Below, piece by piece: positions 1 to 5,701 of a stretch of 6,024 nucleotides of DNA (positions are counted from its first letter, which is position 1; each line of letters starts with the position of its first letter). The position numbers and the translations under genes are program-made. The DNA is from Novosphingobium sp. (GTDB lineage Bacteria > Pseudomonadota > Alphaproteobacteria > Sphingomonadales > Sphingomonadaceae), in NCBI GenBank assembly GCA_020853995.1, contig JADYXV010000252.1, positions 1-6,024 of the forward strand, written 5' to 3'. The notes under the pieces were generated by a model. The model ran no database searches. It had not been told where the DNA came from and saw nothing but the letters and a program-made list of their open reading frames with translations.

Positions 1-10
1 GGCGCGGGTG

Positions 11-79
11 CTTCGACAAGCTCAGCACGAGCGGAAACTGAGAGTAATCCAAGACCCGCTCATCCTGAGCCTGTCGAAG
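11..79. repeat. REP-like imperfect inverted repeat downstream of gatC
   Basis: Two 24-base arms (11-34 and 56-79) are inverted copies with 21 of 24 positions matching, separated by a 21-base spacer. The outer ends read CTTCGACA and TGTCGAAG. In a minus-strand transcript, which is the direction of gatC, two of the three mismatches (19/71 and 28/62) become G-U wobbles and only 26/64 stays unpaired, so the element folds better as RNA in that direction. It starts 17 bases past the gatC stop. From memory, this type of palindrome is scattered between genes in many sphingomonad genomes, and when read as protein it gives peptides such as PLILSLSKD, which also occurs here in a spurious plus-strand frame. 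It could act as an mRNA-stabilising or terminating hairpin, or be a non-autonomous mobile repeat. Confidence 0.8.
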
Positions 80-96
80 GATGTTGGAACTGCGGA

Positions 97-399
97 TCAT
101 TCGATCACCTTTGGCACGCCGAAGAAACCGTGTTCAGGCGCAGGAGCATTGGCAAGAACCGCATCGCGCATGTCACCGCCGGTCAATGGATCGGCGTTGA
201 CAACATCAGCGCGCAGACGTTGCGTGTTGGGGATGACGGCGGTCATCGGTTCGATGCCGGTCACGTCAACTTCGCTGAGTTGCTCGACCCAGGCGAGGAT
301 GCCGTTCAATTCGGGCACCATCGCTGCAAGTTCAGCGTCGGAAACCTTGATGCGGGCCAGCGAGGCGATCTTGGCCACGGTGGCGGTATCTACGGACAT
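97..399 (-). CDS. gatC: Asp-tRNA(Asn)/Glu-tRNA(Gln) amidotransferase subunit C
   Basis: This 100-residue protein is the small GatC subunit of the GatCAB complex, which converts misacylated Glu-tRNA(Gln) and Asp-tRNA(Asn) to Gln-tRNA(Gln) and Asn-tRNA(Asn) in the cytoplasm. GatC wraps around and stabilises the GatA amidase. Recognition rests on the full-length family pattern: an N-terminal VAKIASLARIKVSDAEL helix (8-24), a second helix with ILAWVEQLSEVDVTGIEP (34-51), a central region with MTAVIP, and the typical end FFGVPKVIE (92-100). Length is normal for the family. The ATG start is followed by a standard GatC N-terminus; the ribosome-binding site is weak (GAAAG about 11 bases upstream). 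gatA normally follows closely but must lie beyond the left edge, at least 96 bases away, with the inverted repeat between. A stable hairpin lies 31 bases upstream of the start codon. Confidence 0.96.
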   Translation of the reverse strand: MSVDTATVAKIASLARIKVSDAELAAMVPELNGILAWVEQLSEVDVTGIEPMTAVIPNTQRLRADVVNADPLTGGDMRDAVLANAPAPEHGFFGVPKVIE

Positions 400-420
400 G
401 GTCGGATACTTTCGCGCGGA

Positions 421-459
421 TAAAATGGAGACGCCGCGCGCTACCAGAGCGCGCGGCGT
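421..459 (-). terminator. Probable terminator of the FKBP gene
   Basis: A perfect 12-bp GC-rich stem (431-442 with 448-459) encloses a 5-base loop. On the minus strand it is followed by CTCCATTTTA, so a short T run (425-422) begins five bases after the stem. No T run follows on the plus strand, so it fits the end of the FKBP transcript, 45 bases past that gene's stop. The delayed T run makes it less canonical than the terminator after rpsU. It sits 31 bases before the gatC start and could alternatively be part of a gatC leader. Confidence 0.65.
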
Positions 460-503
460 GCTTCAAGCCGAGGCGAGACCCCAACGGCCCCTCCCCCGGC
501 AGA

Positions 504-1097
504 TTACGGTTGCGGAGCGCCTTCAGGCACCGGCATTGGCATTGGCACGCCCTGTGGCATACCCTGCGGCATTTCGCCCGGAGCGCCACCTGCGCCGCCC
601 TGCATCTTCTGCATCTGCTCCATCATGGCGCGCTGCTGTTCAAGCTCGGCTGCGCTTTTGTAATCAATCAGTTCGATTTCAAATACGAGATCGCTGTTGG
701 CAGGGATGACGACTTCCCCGGTTTGCGGGTTGCGCTTTTCCACCGCCCCGTAAGCCTTGTCGGACGGAATTTCGAGGACGTACTTGCCGCCCTTCTGCAT
801 CTTGCCCAGACCTTCGGCAAAGCCCGGGATGACGGTTTCCAGCGGCAGGACAGCACGTTCACCACGGTCAAATTCCTTACCATTGGCAAGGCGTCCGACA
901 TAATTGATCAGCGCAACGTCACTTTTGGTCGGCGAAGCACCGGTGCCCGCCGTGACGGTTTCGATCGATACGCCTTCATAGCGCGTGGCATAAGCGACGC
1001 CTGAACCTACAAGCACGGCTGCAATTACGCCGAGCCAGATCTTGGTGAGTGAACCCTTGGCAACAGGCTGCAACGGAACGCGGGTGATTTCCGACAT
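504..1097 (-). CDS. Membrane-anchored FKBP-type peptidyl-prolyl cis-trans isomerase
   Basis: This 197-residue protein should catalyse cis-trans isomerisation of Xaa-Pro bonds during protein folding, probably in the periplasm. After a short basic N-terminus, residues 19-38 form one hydrophobic segment (IWLGVIAAVLVGSGVAYATR) with no cleavage or lipobox motif, suggesting a signal anchor. The FKBP domain spans about 45-146. Residues matching the FKBP12 active site are visible: Y66 in NYVG, F76 and D77 in EFDRG, V89 and I90 in VIPGF, Y116 in KAYG and F139 in LVFEIEL; the usual Trp is F93, as in various bacterial forms. A short Glu/Gln/Met-rich helix (149-166) and a Gly/Pro/Met tail (167-197) follow. 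The chosen ATG has a strong ribosome-binding site (AAAGGGGA). The frame stays open upstream to 1235 but that stretch has no family similarity and would run through the rpsU terminator. The exact substrate is unknown. Confidence 0.92.
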   Translation of the reverse strand: MSEITRVPLQPVAKGSLTKIWLGVIAAVLVGSGVAYATRYEGVSIETVTAGTGASPTKSDVALINYVGRLANGKEFDRGERAVLPLETVIPGFAEGLGKMQKGGKYVLEIPSDKAYGAVEKRNPQTGEVVIPANSDLVFEIELIDYKSAAELEQQRAMMEQMQKMQGGAGGAPGEMPQGMPQGVPMPMPVPEGAPQP

Positions 1098-1180
1098 GTT
1101 TTCCCCTTTGGGTGACCCCGATGGAAGCGCGATTCGCACCAGACGATTGCCCGCGAGTGATTCGGGATAACCGGATGTGC

Positions 1181-1227
1181 AAAAGGGCGCCGCAATGACG
1201 GCGCCCCTCTTGGCCCAGCGGGGCCAA
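1181..1227 (-). terminator. rpsU terminator, tandem hairpins
   Basis: On the minus strand, downstream of rpsU, there are two consecutive hairpins. The first has a 7-bp stem (1210-1216 with 1221-1227, TTGGCCC/GGGCCAA) and a 4-base loop. The second has an 8-bp stem (1185-1192 with 1199-1206, GGGCGCCG/CGGCGCCC) and a 6-base loop, followed at once by TTTTGC. The second is a canonical intrinsic terminator. The first may protect the 3' end of the rpsU mRNA or act as an extra stop. Confidence 0.85.
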
Positions 1228-1270
1228 CGCGGCAAGTGGTTAGATGGGAGAGTTGCCCCTCCCGATCAAC

Positions 1271-1477
1271 CTACTTCGCGCCGTCGCGTTCTTGACGCTT
1301 ACGCTCAAGCTTACGGGCGCGGCGAACAGCAGCTGCCTTTTCACGAGCGCGCTTTTCCGATGGCTTTTCAAAGTGACGGCGCAGCTTCATTTCGCGATAC
1401 ACACCTTCGCGCTGCAACTTCTTCTTGAGCGCACGAAGGGCCTGGTCGACATTGTTATCGCGAACGAGAATCTGCAT
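1271..1477 (-). CDS. rpsU: 30S ribosomal protein S21
   Basis: This 68-residue, strongly basic protein is S21 of the small ribosomal subunit, which sits near the 3' end of 16S rRNA and contributes to mRNA binding at initiation. The N-terminal [20 protein letters not shown] and the following [20 protein letters not shown] match the S21 family over its length, and the Arg/Lys/Ala-rich C-terminus is the extended helix usual in alphaproteobacteria. The ATG start has a GAGGTG ribosome-binding site at -15 to -10. The gene diverges from crcB, so its promoter must lie in 1478-1662; it ends before a strong tandem-hairpin terminator, so it is probably monocistronic, which suits an abundant small ribosomal protein. 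Confidence 0.97.
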
Positions 1478-1662
1478 AAACCGCTACACCTCAATCAAAT
1501 GGCAAGAGCCCGCTATGCCTGCGGGAGTTACCTGAAATCCAAGAAATACTTAACGTGCCGAATCCAACAGGACCGGCTCGGACCGCGGGCCACTACCCAA
1601 ATCGGGCAGCAAAGGCAAGCAAAGTCGTGCAATTGTCGGCCAGTCGGTTTAAGGGGCGCGAC
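1478..1662. promoter_or_regulatory. Divergent intergenic region between rpsU and crcB
   Basis: This 185-base gap must hold promoters for rpsU (leftwards) and for the crcB operon (rightwards), because the two diverge. I could not pick out convincing -35/-10 pairs by eye. A small hairpin (1509-1513 with 1521-1525, CCCGC/GCGGG, 7-base loop) lies in what would be the rpsU leader, about 30 bases upstream of its start codon. The crcB ribosome-binding site AAGGGG is at 1651-1656. I see no conserved fluoride-riboswitch core upstream of crcB. Confidence 0.45.
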
Positions 1663-2064
1663 ATGAACCCACCTTCGCCATTACAAGCCTCGACGCTGGT
1701 TGCCCTTGGCGGCGCAACCGGAGCGGTGCTGCGTTATCACGCCGGACGCCTGATTGGCGTTGCTTCCGGCCCTGACGCCTTGTTCCCATGGGGCACTTTT
1801 ACAATCAACTTTATCGGCAGTCTGACGATGGGAATGCTTGCCGGATGGCTGGCTCGGCACGGTACGGGTGGTGAGACCTGGCGATTGCTGCTGGGTGTGG
1901 GCGTACTGGGTGGCTTCACCACGTTTTCCGCCTTTAGCCTCGAATCGGCCTTGCTTATCGAGCGTGGGTTTTTCGCAATGGCGGCGCTTTACGCCGCTGG
2001 ATCAGTAATCGCAGGAATTGCAGGGTTGTTTATCGGCCTTTCCATTACAAGGGCTGTGGCATGA
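1663..2064 (+). CDS. crcB: Fluoride-selective ion channel CrcB/Fluc
   Basis: This 133-residue inner-membrane protein belongs to the CrcB/Fluc family, dual-topology dimers that let toxic fluoride leave the cell. Four hydrophobic segments are visible, roughly 10-32, 41-63, 74-100 and 103-128. Family signatures appear in order: GGATGAVLRY (16-25), GTFTINFIGS (44-53) with the polar N49 of the pore, and GGFTTFSAFS (83-92), in which F88 and F91 correspond to the paired phenylalanines lining the fluoride path and the TT motif lies near the central sodium site. The ATG at 1663 has an AAGGGG ribosome-binding site six bases upstream; the frame is open further upstream but that extension is hydrophilic and unlike the family. 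The stop overlaps the start of the pseudouridine synthase gene (ATGA). It is the first gene of the plus-strand operon, and no fluoride riboswitch is evident. Confidence 0.95.
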   Translation: MNPPSPLQASTLVALGGATGAVLRYHAGRLIGVASGPDALFPWGTFTINFIGSLTMGMLAGWLARHGTGGETWRLLLGVGVLGGFTTFSAFSLESALLIERGFFAMAALYAAGSVIAGIAGLFIGLSITRAVA

Positions 2065-3458
2065 GCAAGGCACCAAAGAAGACAGGCGACGATCACGTAC
2101 GCCAATTCACCGTCCAGCATGACGACAATGATGTCCGGCTGGACCGCTGGTTCAAGCGGCACCTGCCCGAAGTCGGCTTTGCCACCGTGTCGCGCTGGGC
2201 GCGCACCGGCCAGATCCGCGTGGATGGCAAGCGCGCCGATGTGGACACCCGCGTCTTGAAGGGTCAGGTCGTGCGTGTACCACCCGGCGGCGCAATCGTG
2301 CCCGGCCCCAAAGGCCAGCGTGAACGCAAGCCTTTGACCGACGCGCAGATCGAACTGGCCGAATCGATGGTTCTCGAAAAGGACCGCGCTGCGATTATCC
2401 TCAACAAGCCGCCCGGCCTTGCCACGCAAGGCGGCACCGGCACGTTCGAGCATGTCGACGGGCTGCTGGATGCGTTTGTGGGCGAAACAGATGCACGTCC
2501 GCGCCTTGTCCACCGGTTGGACAAGGACACATCGGGCGTGCTGCTGGTGGCACGTTCGGCCAACAGCGCGGCGTTTTTCTCGAAGCGCTTTTCAGGCCGT
2601 ACCGCGCGCAAGATCTACTGGGCGCTGATTGTCGGCATTCCCGAGATCAAGGACGGTATGATCGAACTGCCGATATCCAAACAGCCCGGCACAGGCGGCG
2701 AAAAAATGATGGTCGATGAAAGCGGCGAAGGGCAGTCCGCCCGCACCCGCTATCGCGTTATCAGCCGCGCAGGCAATTCGGCCGCATGGGTCGAACTGCA
2801 ACCGCTGACGGGGCGTACGCACCAGTTGCGTGTGCATATGGCGGCAATCGGCCACCCGATTGTGGGCGATGGCAAGTACGGCGGGCAAACCGCATTCCTG
2901 ACCGGCAGCATCAGCCGCAAGATGCACTTGCACGCACGACGTTTGCGGATCGAACACCCCGAGGGCGATCTGATCGACGTGACCGCCCCCCTGCCCGAAC
3001 ATTTCGCGGCAAGCATGGCGCAGCTTGGCTTCCATGAAGAAGACGGCGATCTGGCGATTGATCCGATCAAGCCGATCTCTGAAAAGACCATGCAGAAACG
3101 CGCGGCCAAGGCGCATTCCAAGGAATACCGCAAGGAACGCCGCGGCGAACGCCGCAAGCGCGCTGATGGCGGCACCGCGTCTGGTGGCGGCGGGCGCAAG
3201 GCTACCGGCAAGCGCGCTGTGGCCGAGGCTGCATTGGCTCCCAAGCGCAAGTCTGGTCCGCGCAAGGCTGTGGAGGGTGCGCCTGTCCGATCCGGGCCAA
3301 AGCCAGTGGGCAAGCCGCCGTTGGGCGACAAGAAACCCGCGGTGCGCAAACCTGCCGCCAAGAAGCCCGTTAGTGACAAGCCGGCTGTGCGCAAGCCAGC
3401 GGCTCCTCGTTCTGCCTCCTCGCGGCCAAAAAGCCCGCCGAAGGGCAAAGCTGGATAA
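2061..3458 (+). CDS. RluC/RluD-family 23S rRNA pseudouridine synthase with long basic tail
   Basis: This 465-residue enzyme should convert specific uridines to pseudouridine in large-subunit rRNA. An S4-like RNA-binding domain covers about 25-80 (RLDRWFKRHLP, then GQIRVDGKR). The catalytic domain covers about 108-325: NKPPGLATQGG (115-125), HRLDKDTSG (151-159) with catalytic D154, the conserved Tyr in KIYWALI (Y186), and GRTHQLRVHMAAIGHPIVGD (251-270). The family usually ends near residue 320; here a low-complexity tail (about 335-465) adds some 130 residues rich in Lys, Arg, Pro, Ala and Gly, with about 39 basic against 9 acidic residues in 341-465 and the nonapeptide KPAVRKPAA twice (425-433, 440-448). 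The tail is probably disordered and may bind rRNA. AAGGG lies seven bases before the ATG, which overlaps the crcB stop. RluC is the likeliest assignment by family look, but the target uridines cannot be read from sequence. Confidence 0.92.
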   Translation: MSKAPKKTGDDHVRQFTVQHDDNDVRLDRWFKRHLPEVGFATVSRWARTGQIRVDGKRADVDTRVLKGQVVRVPPGGAIVPGPKGQRERKPLTDAQIELAESMVLEKDRAAIILNKPPGLATQGGTGTFEHVDGLLDAFVGETDARPRLVHRLDKDTSGVLLVARSANSAAFFSKRFSGRTARKIYWALIVGIPEIKDGMIELPISKQPGTGGEKMMVDESGEGQSARTRYRVISRAGNSAAWVELQPLTGRTHQLRVHMAAIGHPIVGDGKYGGQTAFLTGSISRKMHLHARRLRIEHPEGDLIDVTAPLPEHFAASMAQLGFHEEDGDLAIDPIKPISEKTMQKRAAKAHSKEYRKERRGERRKRADGGTASGGGGRKATGKRAVAEAALAPKRKSGPRKAVEGAPVRSGPKPVGKPPLGDKKPAVRKPAAKKPVSDKPAVRKPAAPRSASSRPKSPPKGKAG

Positions 3459-3510
3459 TTGATACAGAAGGCTCTCCCGCAATCGCCGAACTTATGCGAA
3501 GGTTGGCACC

Positions 3511-4167
3511 ATGAAACTGGCGATCTTCGATTGTGATGGCACCCTTGTGGATAGCCAGGCAGATATTTGCGCGGCGATGGAATCTGCGTTTTCCGCAGCC
3601 GGGCTTGTTGCGCCAGAACGCCATGCCACGCGCCGCGTGGTGGGGCTTTCCCTGCACGAGGCTATGCGGCAACTGCACCCGCAAGGCGCGCATTCGCTTC
3701 ACGCGGACCTTACGCAGCTTTACAAAGATGCCTTTCGCGCACGGCGTGCGGCAGGTGCGGTAGCAGAACCGCTCTACGAAGGCATTGCCCGCCTGATCGA
3801 GCAACTGGCCGGCGAGAACTGGCAACTGGCTGTGGCCACCGGAAAATCGGACCGGGGCCTTGCGCATTGCCTTGCTGCGCATGGGCTGACCCGCCACTTT
3901 GTTTCATTACAAACGGCTGATCGCCATCCGTCCAAGCCTGATCCTTCGATGATCGAACAATGTATTGCAGATGCCGGTGCTGATCGTGCGCGCACTGTGA
4001 TGATCGGTGATACTGTCTATGACATCGCAATGGCCTGCAACGCGGGGGTCATCGGCCTCGGGGTTGATTGGGGCTATCACGAAACACACGAATTGATTGA
4101 AGCAGGCGCTGCAGATGTTGCCACCAGCGTGACACATCTTGGCGAGCTTCTGAAAGGCATCGCATGA
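3511..4167 (+). CDS. HAD-family phosphatase, Gph-like (subfamily IA)
   Basis: This 218-residue cytoplasmic hydrolase carries all four HAD motifs: motif I DCDGT with nucleophile D7 and acid/base D9; motif II ending in T110 (VATGKS); motif III Lys K142 in SKPDPSM; and motif IV GDTVYD with D167 and D171, which bind magnesium. A helical cap lies between motifs I and II (about 14-90), the subfamily IA arrangement. It resembles phosphoglycolate phosphatase and related sugar-phosphate phosphatases, but the substrate cannot be decided from these motifs. The start is supported by MKLAIFDCDGT, which puts motif I at the very N-terminus as usual, and by GAAGG eight bases upstream. It follows the pseudouridine synthase after 52 bases with no terminator, and its stop overlaps the next start (ATGA). 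From memory, a pseudouridine synthase, HAD phosphatase, ATP12 order recurs in alphaproteobacteria. Confidence 0.92.
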   Translation: MKLAIFDCDGTLVDSQADICAAMESAFSAAGLVAPERHATRRVVGLSLHEAMRQLHPQGAHSLHADLTQLYKDAFRARRAAGAVAEPLYEGIARLIEQLAGENWQLAVATGKSDRGLAHCLAAHGLTRHFVSLQTADRHPSKPDPSMIEQCIADAGADRARTVMIGDTVYDIAMACNAGVIGLGVDWGYHETHELIEAGAADVATSVTHLGELLKGIA

Positions 4168-4394
4168 CCAGCCAGCCCGATCCAGCGGCCACGCGCTTTG
4201 CCATGTTACAACTGGCGCGGCTGTCCGGTGCATTGCTGGTGCTGCTGGCGGTACTGGTGATTGCAGGCAAGACACCGGCCTGGCTTGGTACAATCCCCAA
4301 AGAAGCGGGCTATGGGCTGGCGGCTCTTGGCTTGTTCGAATTCTATGCGCTGCCGCGCTTCCTTGCGCGCCGCTGGAGGTCTCCCCGAGGATGA
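4164..4394 (+). CDS. Small two-helix membrane protein of unknown function
   Basis: I do not recognise a named family for this 76-residue protein. After a hydrophilic start (1-12) there are two likely transmembrane helices, about 16-35 (LARLSGALLVLLAVLVIAGK) and 48-66 (AGYGLAALGLFEFYALPRF), joined by a short loop with TPAWLGTIPKEAG, and a basic C-terminus (RFLARRWRSPRG). With this charge pattern both ends may face the cytoplasm. Reality as a gene is supported by stop/start overlaps (ATGA) with both neighbours, a GAAAGG ribosome-binding site six bases before the ATG, and coding-like composition. It also carries the ATP12 ribosome-binding site (GGAGGT, 4375-4380) in its 3' end. Lying next to an F1 assembly chaperone, it might assist ATP synthase or other membrane-complex assembly, but this is inference from position only. 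Confidence 0.85.
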   Translation: MTSQPDPAATRFAMLQLARLSGALLVLLAVLVIAGKTPAWLGTIPKEAGYGLAALGLFEFYALPRFLARRWRSPRG

Positions 4395-5086
4395 AGCGCT
4401 TTTACCGTGAAGTGACCGTTGCTGAAACCAAAGCAGGTTTCGGCGTACAGTTGGACGGCCGCGCCATCAAAACCGTCAGCGCGCATCCCCAAGTGGTGCC
4501 GACTCGCGCGCTGGCTGAAGTCATGGCGCAGGAATGGGACGAACAGGGTGATGAGATCGATCCGGCGCGGTTCCTGTTCCGCGATATGGCGGACTATGCG
4601 ATTGATGTTGTCGCACCCGATCCCGCTGCGGCAATTGCCAGCTTGCTGCCTTACGCCGCCACTGACACACTATGCTATCGGGCCGAGCCTGACGAGCCCT
4701 TCGCCGCGCGCCAACGGCTGATGTGGGAGCCACTGCTTACAGCTGCCGAAACACGGCTTGGCGTGCGGTTCGTGCGCATTTCAGGCGTGATGCACAAGCC
4801 GCAGCTGCCCGAAACGCTGGAGCGGTTGCGCGAAGAATTGGCTGCACTGGACGCCTTTGCACTGGCGGCGCTCCGCAATACCGCAGGCCTTGCTGCATCG
4901 CTGGTAATCGGCCTGGCCGCACTTGATGCACAGGCTGATGTTGACGCATTGTGGGATGCCGCCAATCTTGAGGAAGACTGGCAGGTGGAACTTTGGGGCA
5001 AGGACTGGGAGGCGGCTGAACTGCGCGCCAAACGGGCGGCGGCTTTTGCAGCTGCGGCAAAGTTTGCGCAGCTAGCGCGAAACTGA
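4391..5086 (+). CDS. ATP12-family F1-ATPase assembly chaperone
   Basis: This 231-residue protein belongs to the ATP12 family. In mitochondria Atp12 binds free F1 alpha subunit and prevents its aggregation before alpha3-beta3 assembly; alphaproteobacterial homologues are presumed to act likewise in the cytoplasm. Family features in order are KRFYREVTVAET (2-13), GFGVQLDGRAIKT (16-28), VVPTRALAEVMAQEWDEQG (35-53), EIDP (55-58), DTLCYRAEP (92-100), RQRLMWEPLL (107-116) and, near the C-terminus, EEDWQVELWGKDWEAAE (194-210), the conserved acidic region. Length is normal for bacterial members. The ATG overlaps the stop of the small membrane-protein gene; GGAGGT lies ten bases upstream, and a GAGG directly abutting the start is too close to serve. 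It is the last gene of the operon and meets the lipoprotein gene tail to tail across 39 bases. Confidence 0.94.
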   Translation: MKRFYREVTVAETKAGFGVQLDGRAIKTVSAHPQVVPTRALAEVMAQEWDEQGDEIDPARFLFRDMADYAIDVVAPDPAAAIASLLPYAATDTLCYRAEPDEPFAARQRLMWEPLLTAAETRLGVRFVRISGVMHKPQLPETLERLREELAALDAFALAALRNTAGLAASLVIGLAALDAQADVDALWDAANLEEDWQVELWGKDWEAAELRAKRAAAFAAAAKFAQLARN

Positions 5087-5125
5087 AACCCTCGCGTTCA
5101 TGCCAGACGCGCCATGTAACAAGCG
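5087..5125. other. Convergent intergenic gap, only a weak hairpin
   Basis: Two operons converge here with 39 bases between their stops. The only structure I see is a weak 5-bp stem (5093-5097 with 5107-5111, CGCGT/ACGCG) with a 9-base loop and no good T run on either side. No clear intrinsic terminator is visible, so ending may be Rho-dependent or lie inside the opposing genes. Confidence 0.4.
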
Positions 5126-5701
5126 TCAGCCCACCCAATCAGCCACAGCTTGCGCCACGGTATTTGCCGCCTCGTTCAACGCCGGACCTACATACTTCGC
5201 CTCGGCATCAGTAACCGGCACCGCGCTTTCAAACCGGCGGGTCTCGATCTTGCCCCCGCCCGCAGTTTTCACCGCGTCAAAACGAACCACGACAGAGCCG
5301 GTCCGCACGTCATAACCCATGTCCAGCAAGCGCCCCGAAAGCTGCGGGCCGGTGAAGCCCGGATCATTTTCGATCACAAGACGCGTGCCTTTTGCGCGGA
5401 TTGTTTCGGCAAGCAAGCGCTGGAACAGCCGCGAAGGCCGTTCAACCCACATCGTTTCTTTCAGATAGGCCACGTTGGCATCGTCGATCTGTACTGGCAC
5501 GCGGGTAACGGCAAGCCGCGCATCAGTGGCAGGTTCCAGCACAACCAGCGCGGTTTCAGCCGTGCCGCTGGCGGTCGCTCCTGCGGCAGGTCCGTTGGTC
5601 GGACGCAACGAAAGCAAAGTGTCGGGCGTTTTCGCGCCGAAGCTGACGCAACCTGCCAGCGCAGCAGACAGGCCCAACATAATCAGGGTTTTGGCGTACA
5701 T
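5126..5701 (-). CDS. ABC-type transport auxiliary lipoprotein (PqiC/LptE-like, ABC_trans_aux family)
   Basis: This 191-residue protein looks like the lipoprotein partner of an MlaFED/Pqi-type lipid transporter, probably anchored in the outer membrane and helping move phospholipids across the periplasm. A lipoprotein signal peptide is clear: MYAKTLIMLGLSAALAGC, with lipobox LAGC and lipidated C18. A Gly/Ala/Thr-rich linker (about 25-50) follows, then a globular domain with ALVVLEPATDARLAVTRVPV (51-70), VAYLKETMWVERPSRLFQ (77-94), RLVIEND (107-113) and GYDVRTGSVVVRFDA (129-143), the pattern of ABC-type transport auxiliary lipoproteins. The ATG at 5701 is favoured over in-frame upstream starts because it begins the signal peptide and has a near-perfect AAGGAGG eight bases before it. 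Only 13 bases separate it from the MlaD-like gene's stop. Family assignment is by pattern and context. Confidence 0.88.
   Translation of the reverse strand: MYAKTLIMLGLSAALAGCVSFGAKTPDTLLSLRPTNGPAAGATASGTAETALVVLEPATDARLAVTRVPVQIDDANVAYLKETMWVERPSRLFQRLLAETIRAKGTRLVIENDPGFTGPQLSGRLLDMGYDVRTGSVVVRFDAVKTAGGGKIETRRFESAVPVTDAEAKYVGPALNEAANTVAQAVADWVG

Noticed and set aside
11..79. Possible CRISPR repeat or insertion-sequence end at the left edge
   Set aside because: There is a single inverted pair with a 21-base spacer, no further repeat units, no transposase and no visible target duplication.
8..709. Plus-strand open frame of 233 codons across the repeat, gatC and the FKBP 3' end
   Set aside because: It runs antisense to gatC and the FKBP gene, which have full family matches, and starts inside the inverted repeat. 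Its peptide resembles no family and includes the PLILSLSKD read-out of the repeat.
510..1004. Plus-strand frame with a striking His/Trp-rich start (HRHWHWHALWH)
   Set aside because: It is the antisense reading of the Met/Pro/Gly tail codons of the FKBP gene, not a metal-binding protein.
1098..1235. Upstream extension of the FKBP frame giving a 243-residue protein
   Set aside because: The extension covers the rpsU terminator, has no family similarity, and the inner ATG at 1097 has a strong ribosome-binding site and sits properly ahead of the membrane anchor.
1555..1662. 36-codon N-terminal extension of crcB
   Set aside because: The extension is hydrophilic and unlike the family, while the ATG at 1663 has AAGGGG at good spacing and gives the normal CrcB length.
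1244..1666. Plus-strand open frame of 140 codons opposite rpsU
   Set aside because: It is the antisense shadow of rpsU plus the intergenic gap; no recognisable domain and no sensible start signal.
2592..3482. Long minus-strand frames (296 and 232 codons) opposite the pseudouridine synthase
   Set aside because: They come from the GC-rich codon pattern and Lys/Pro-rich tail of the true gene on the plus strand; they show no domain or ribosome-binding site.
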